Shown piece by piece: positions 1-64,000 of a stretch of 64,000 bases of DNA. The stretch spans positions 248,001 through 312,000 of the forward strand of contig NW_021163145.1 in assembly GCF_004324835.1 (NCBI RefSeq), written 5' to 3'. Origin of the DNA: Dendronephthya gigantea (Eukaryota > Cnidaria > Anthozoa > Malacalcyonacea > Nephtheidae). The notes under the pieces were generated by a model. The model was not told where the DNA came from, did not search any database, and was given only the letters and a program-made list of their open reading frames with translations. Each line of letters opens with the position of its first letter. The stretch's first letter is position 1. Both the position numbers and the translations under genes were made by a program.

Positions 1-34
1 AATTTCTAGAAAAATATTATCTCTGTTGCATAAC

Positions 35-64000
<63,966 letters not shown>

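Overview
This is metazoan nuclear DNA: spliced EGF and YWTD exons with GT-AG introns, long (TA)n tracts, and a crowded set of LINEs, a Penelope-like element, a Harbinger transposon and many palindromic MITEs. Base composition is AT-rich. The repeat styles, including terminal sequence AGCCTCGTTCCCAGG, LINEs with a GDVExNxGP motif, and Crypton/ZMYM-like fragments, make a cnidarian the most likely source (inference from familiarity, not a database result). No start codon with a convincing signal peptide, no transmembrane exon and no terminal stop of the host gene is seen, so the window is internal to the gene.

All host coding sequence lies on the minus strand and can be read as one giant modular gene running from 64000 down to 35. 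I delimited 54 intact EGF-domain exons (117-126 bp) and ten exons that each encode half of a six-bladed YWTD (LDL-receptor class B) propeller. Every EGF exon is phase 1-1. Each propeller is two exons split by a phase-2 intron but phase 1 outside, so the domain string keeps one reading frame: propeller D (62445-64000, cut by the window edge), 2 EGF, propeller C (58601-60352), 7 EGF, a 13.5 kb repeat-filled intron, propeller E (32715-42029), 8 EGF, propeller B (16635-25875), 3 EGF, propeller A (9402-13991), 1 EGF, then 33 nearly identical EGF exons (35-6781). About 3,400 residues are encoded here. The composition is extracellular and resembles LRP or nidogen-type receptors and matrix proteins; no LDL-receptor class A repeat was seen. 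Several adjacent paralogous genes remain a possible alternative.

The gene grew by tandem duplication at several scales: ~208 bp exon-intron units in the array, a three-exon and a 1,247 bp higher-order repeat within it, a 3.9 kb duplication (C/D blocks), and a duplication that made blocks A (7981-14141) and B (15229-26022). Insertions found in only one copy (an L2-like LINE in A, a CR1-like LINE in B) postdate the A/B duplication; a 225 bp MITE shared at the same site in C and D predates the C/D one.

Introns hold the rest. 18.7-24.8 kb has (TA)n tracts, a CR1-like LINE with ORF1 and ORF2, and three foldback elements. 33.1-41.6 kb has L2 and CR1-like LINE remnants, a foldback and a complete but dead 2,491 bp Harbinger with TAT target-site duplication. 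43.6-53.3 kb has a ~1,022 bp tandem repeat interrupted by a 2.8 kb inverted-repeat element that itself carries a 739 bp nested element. 53.3-54.95 kb has a degraded Penelope-like element with a GIY-YIG endonuclease.
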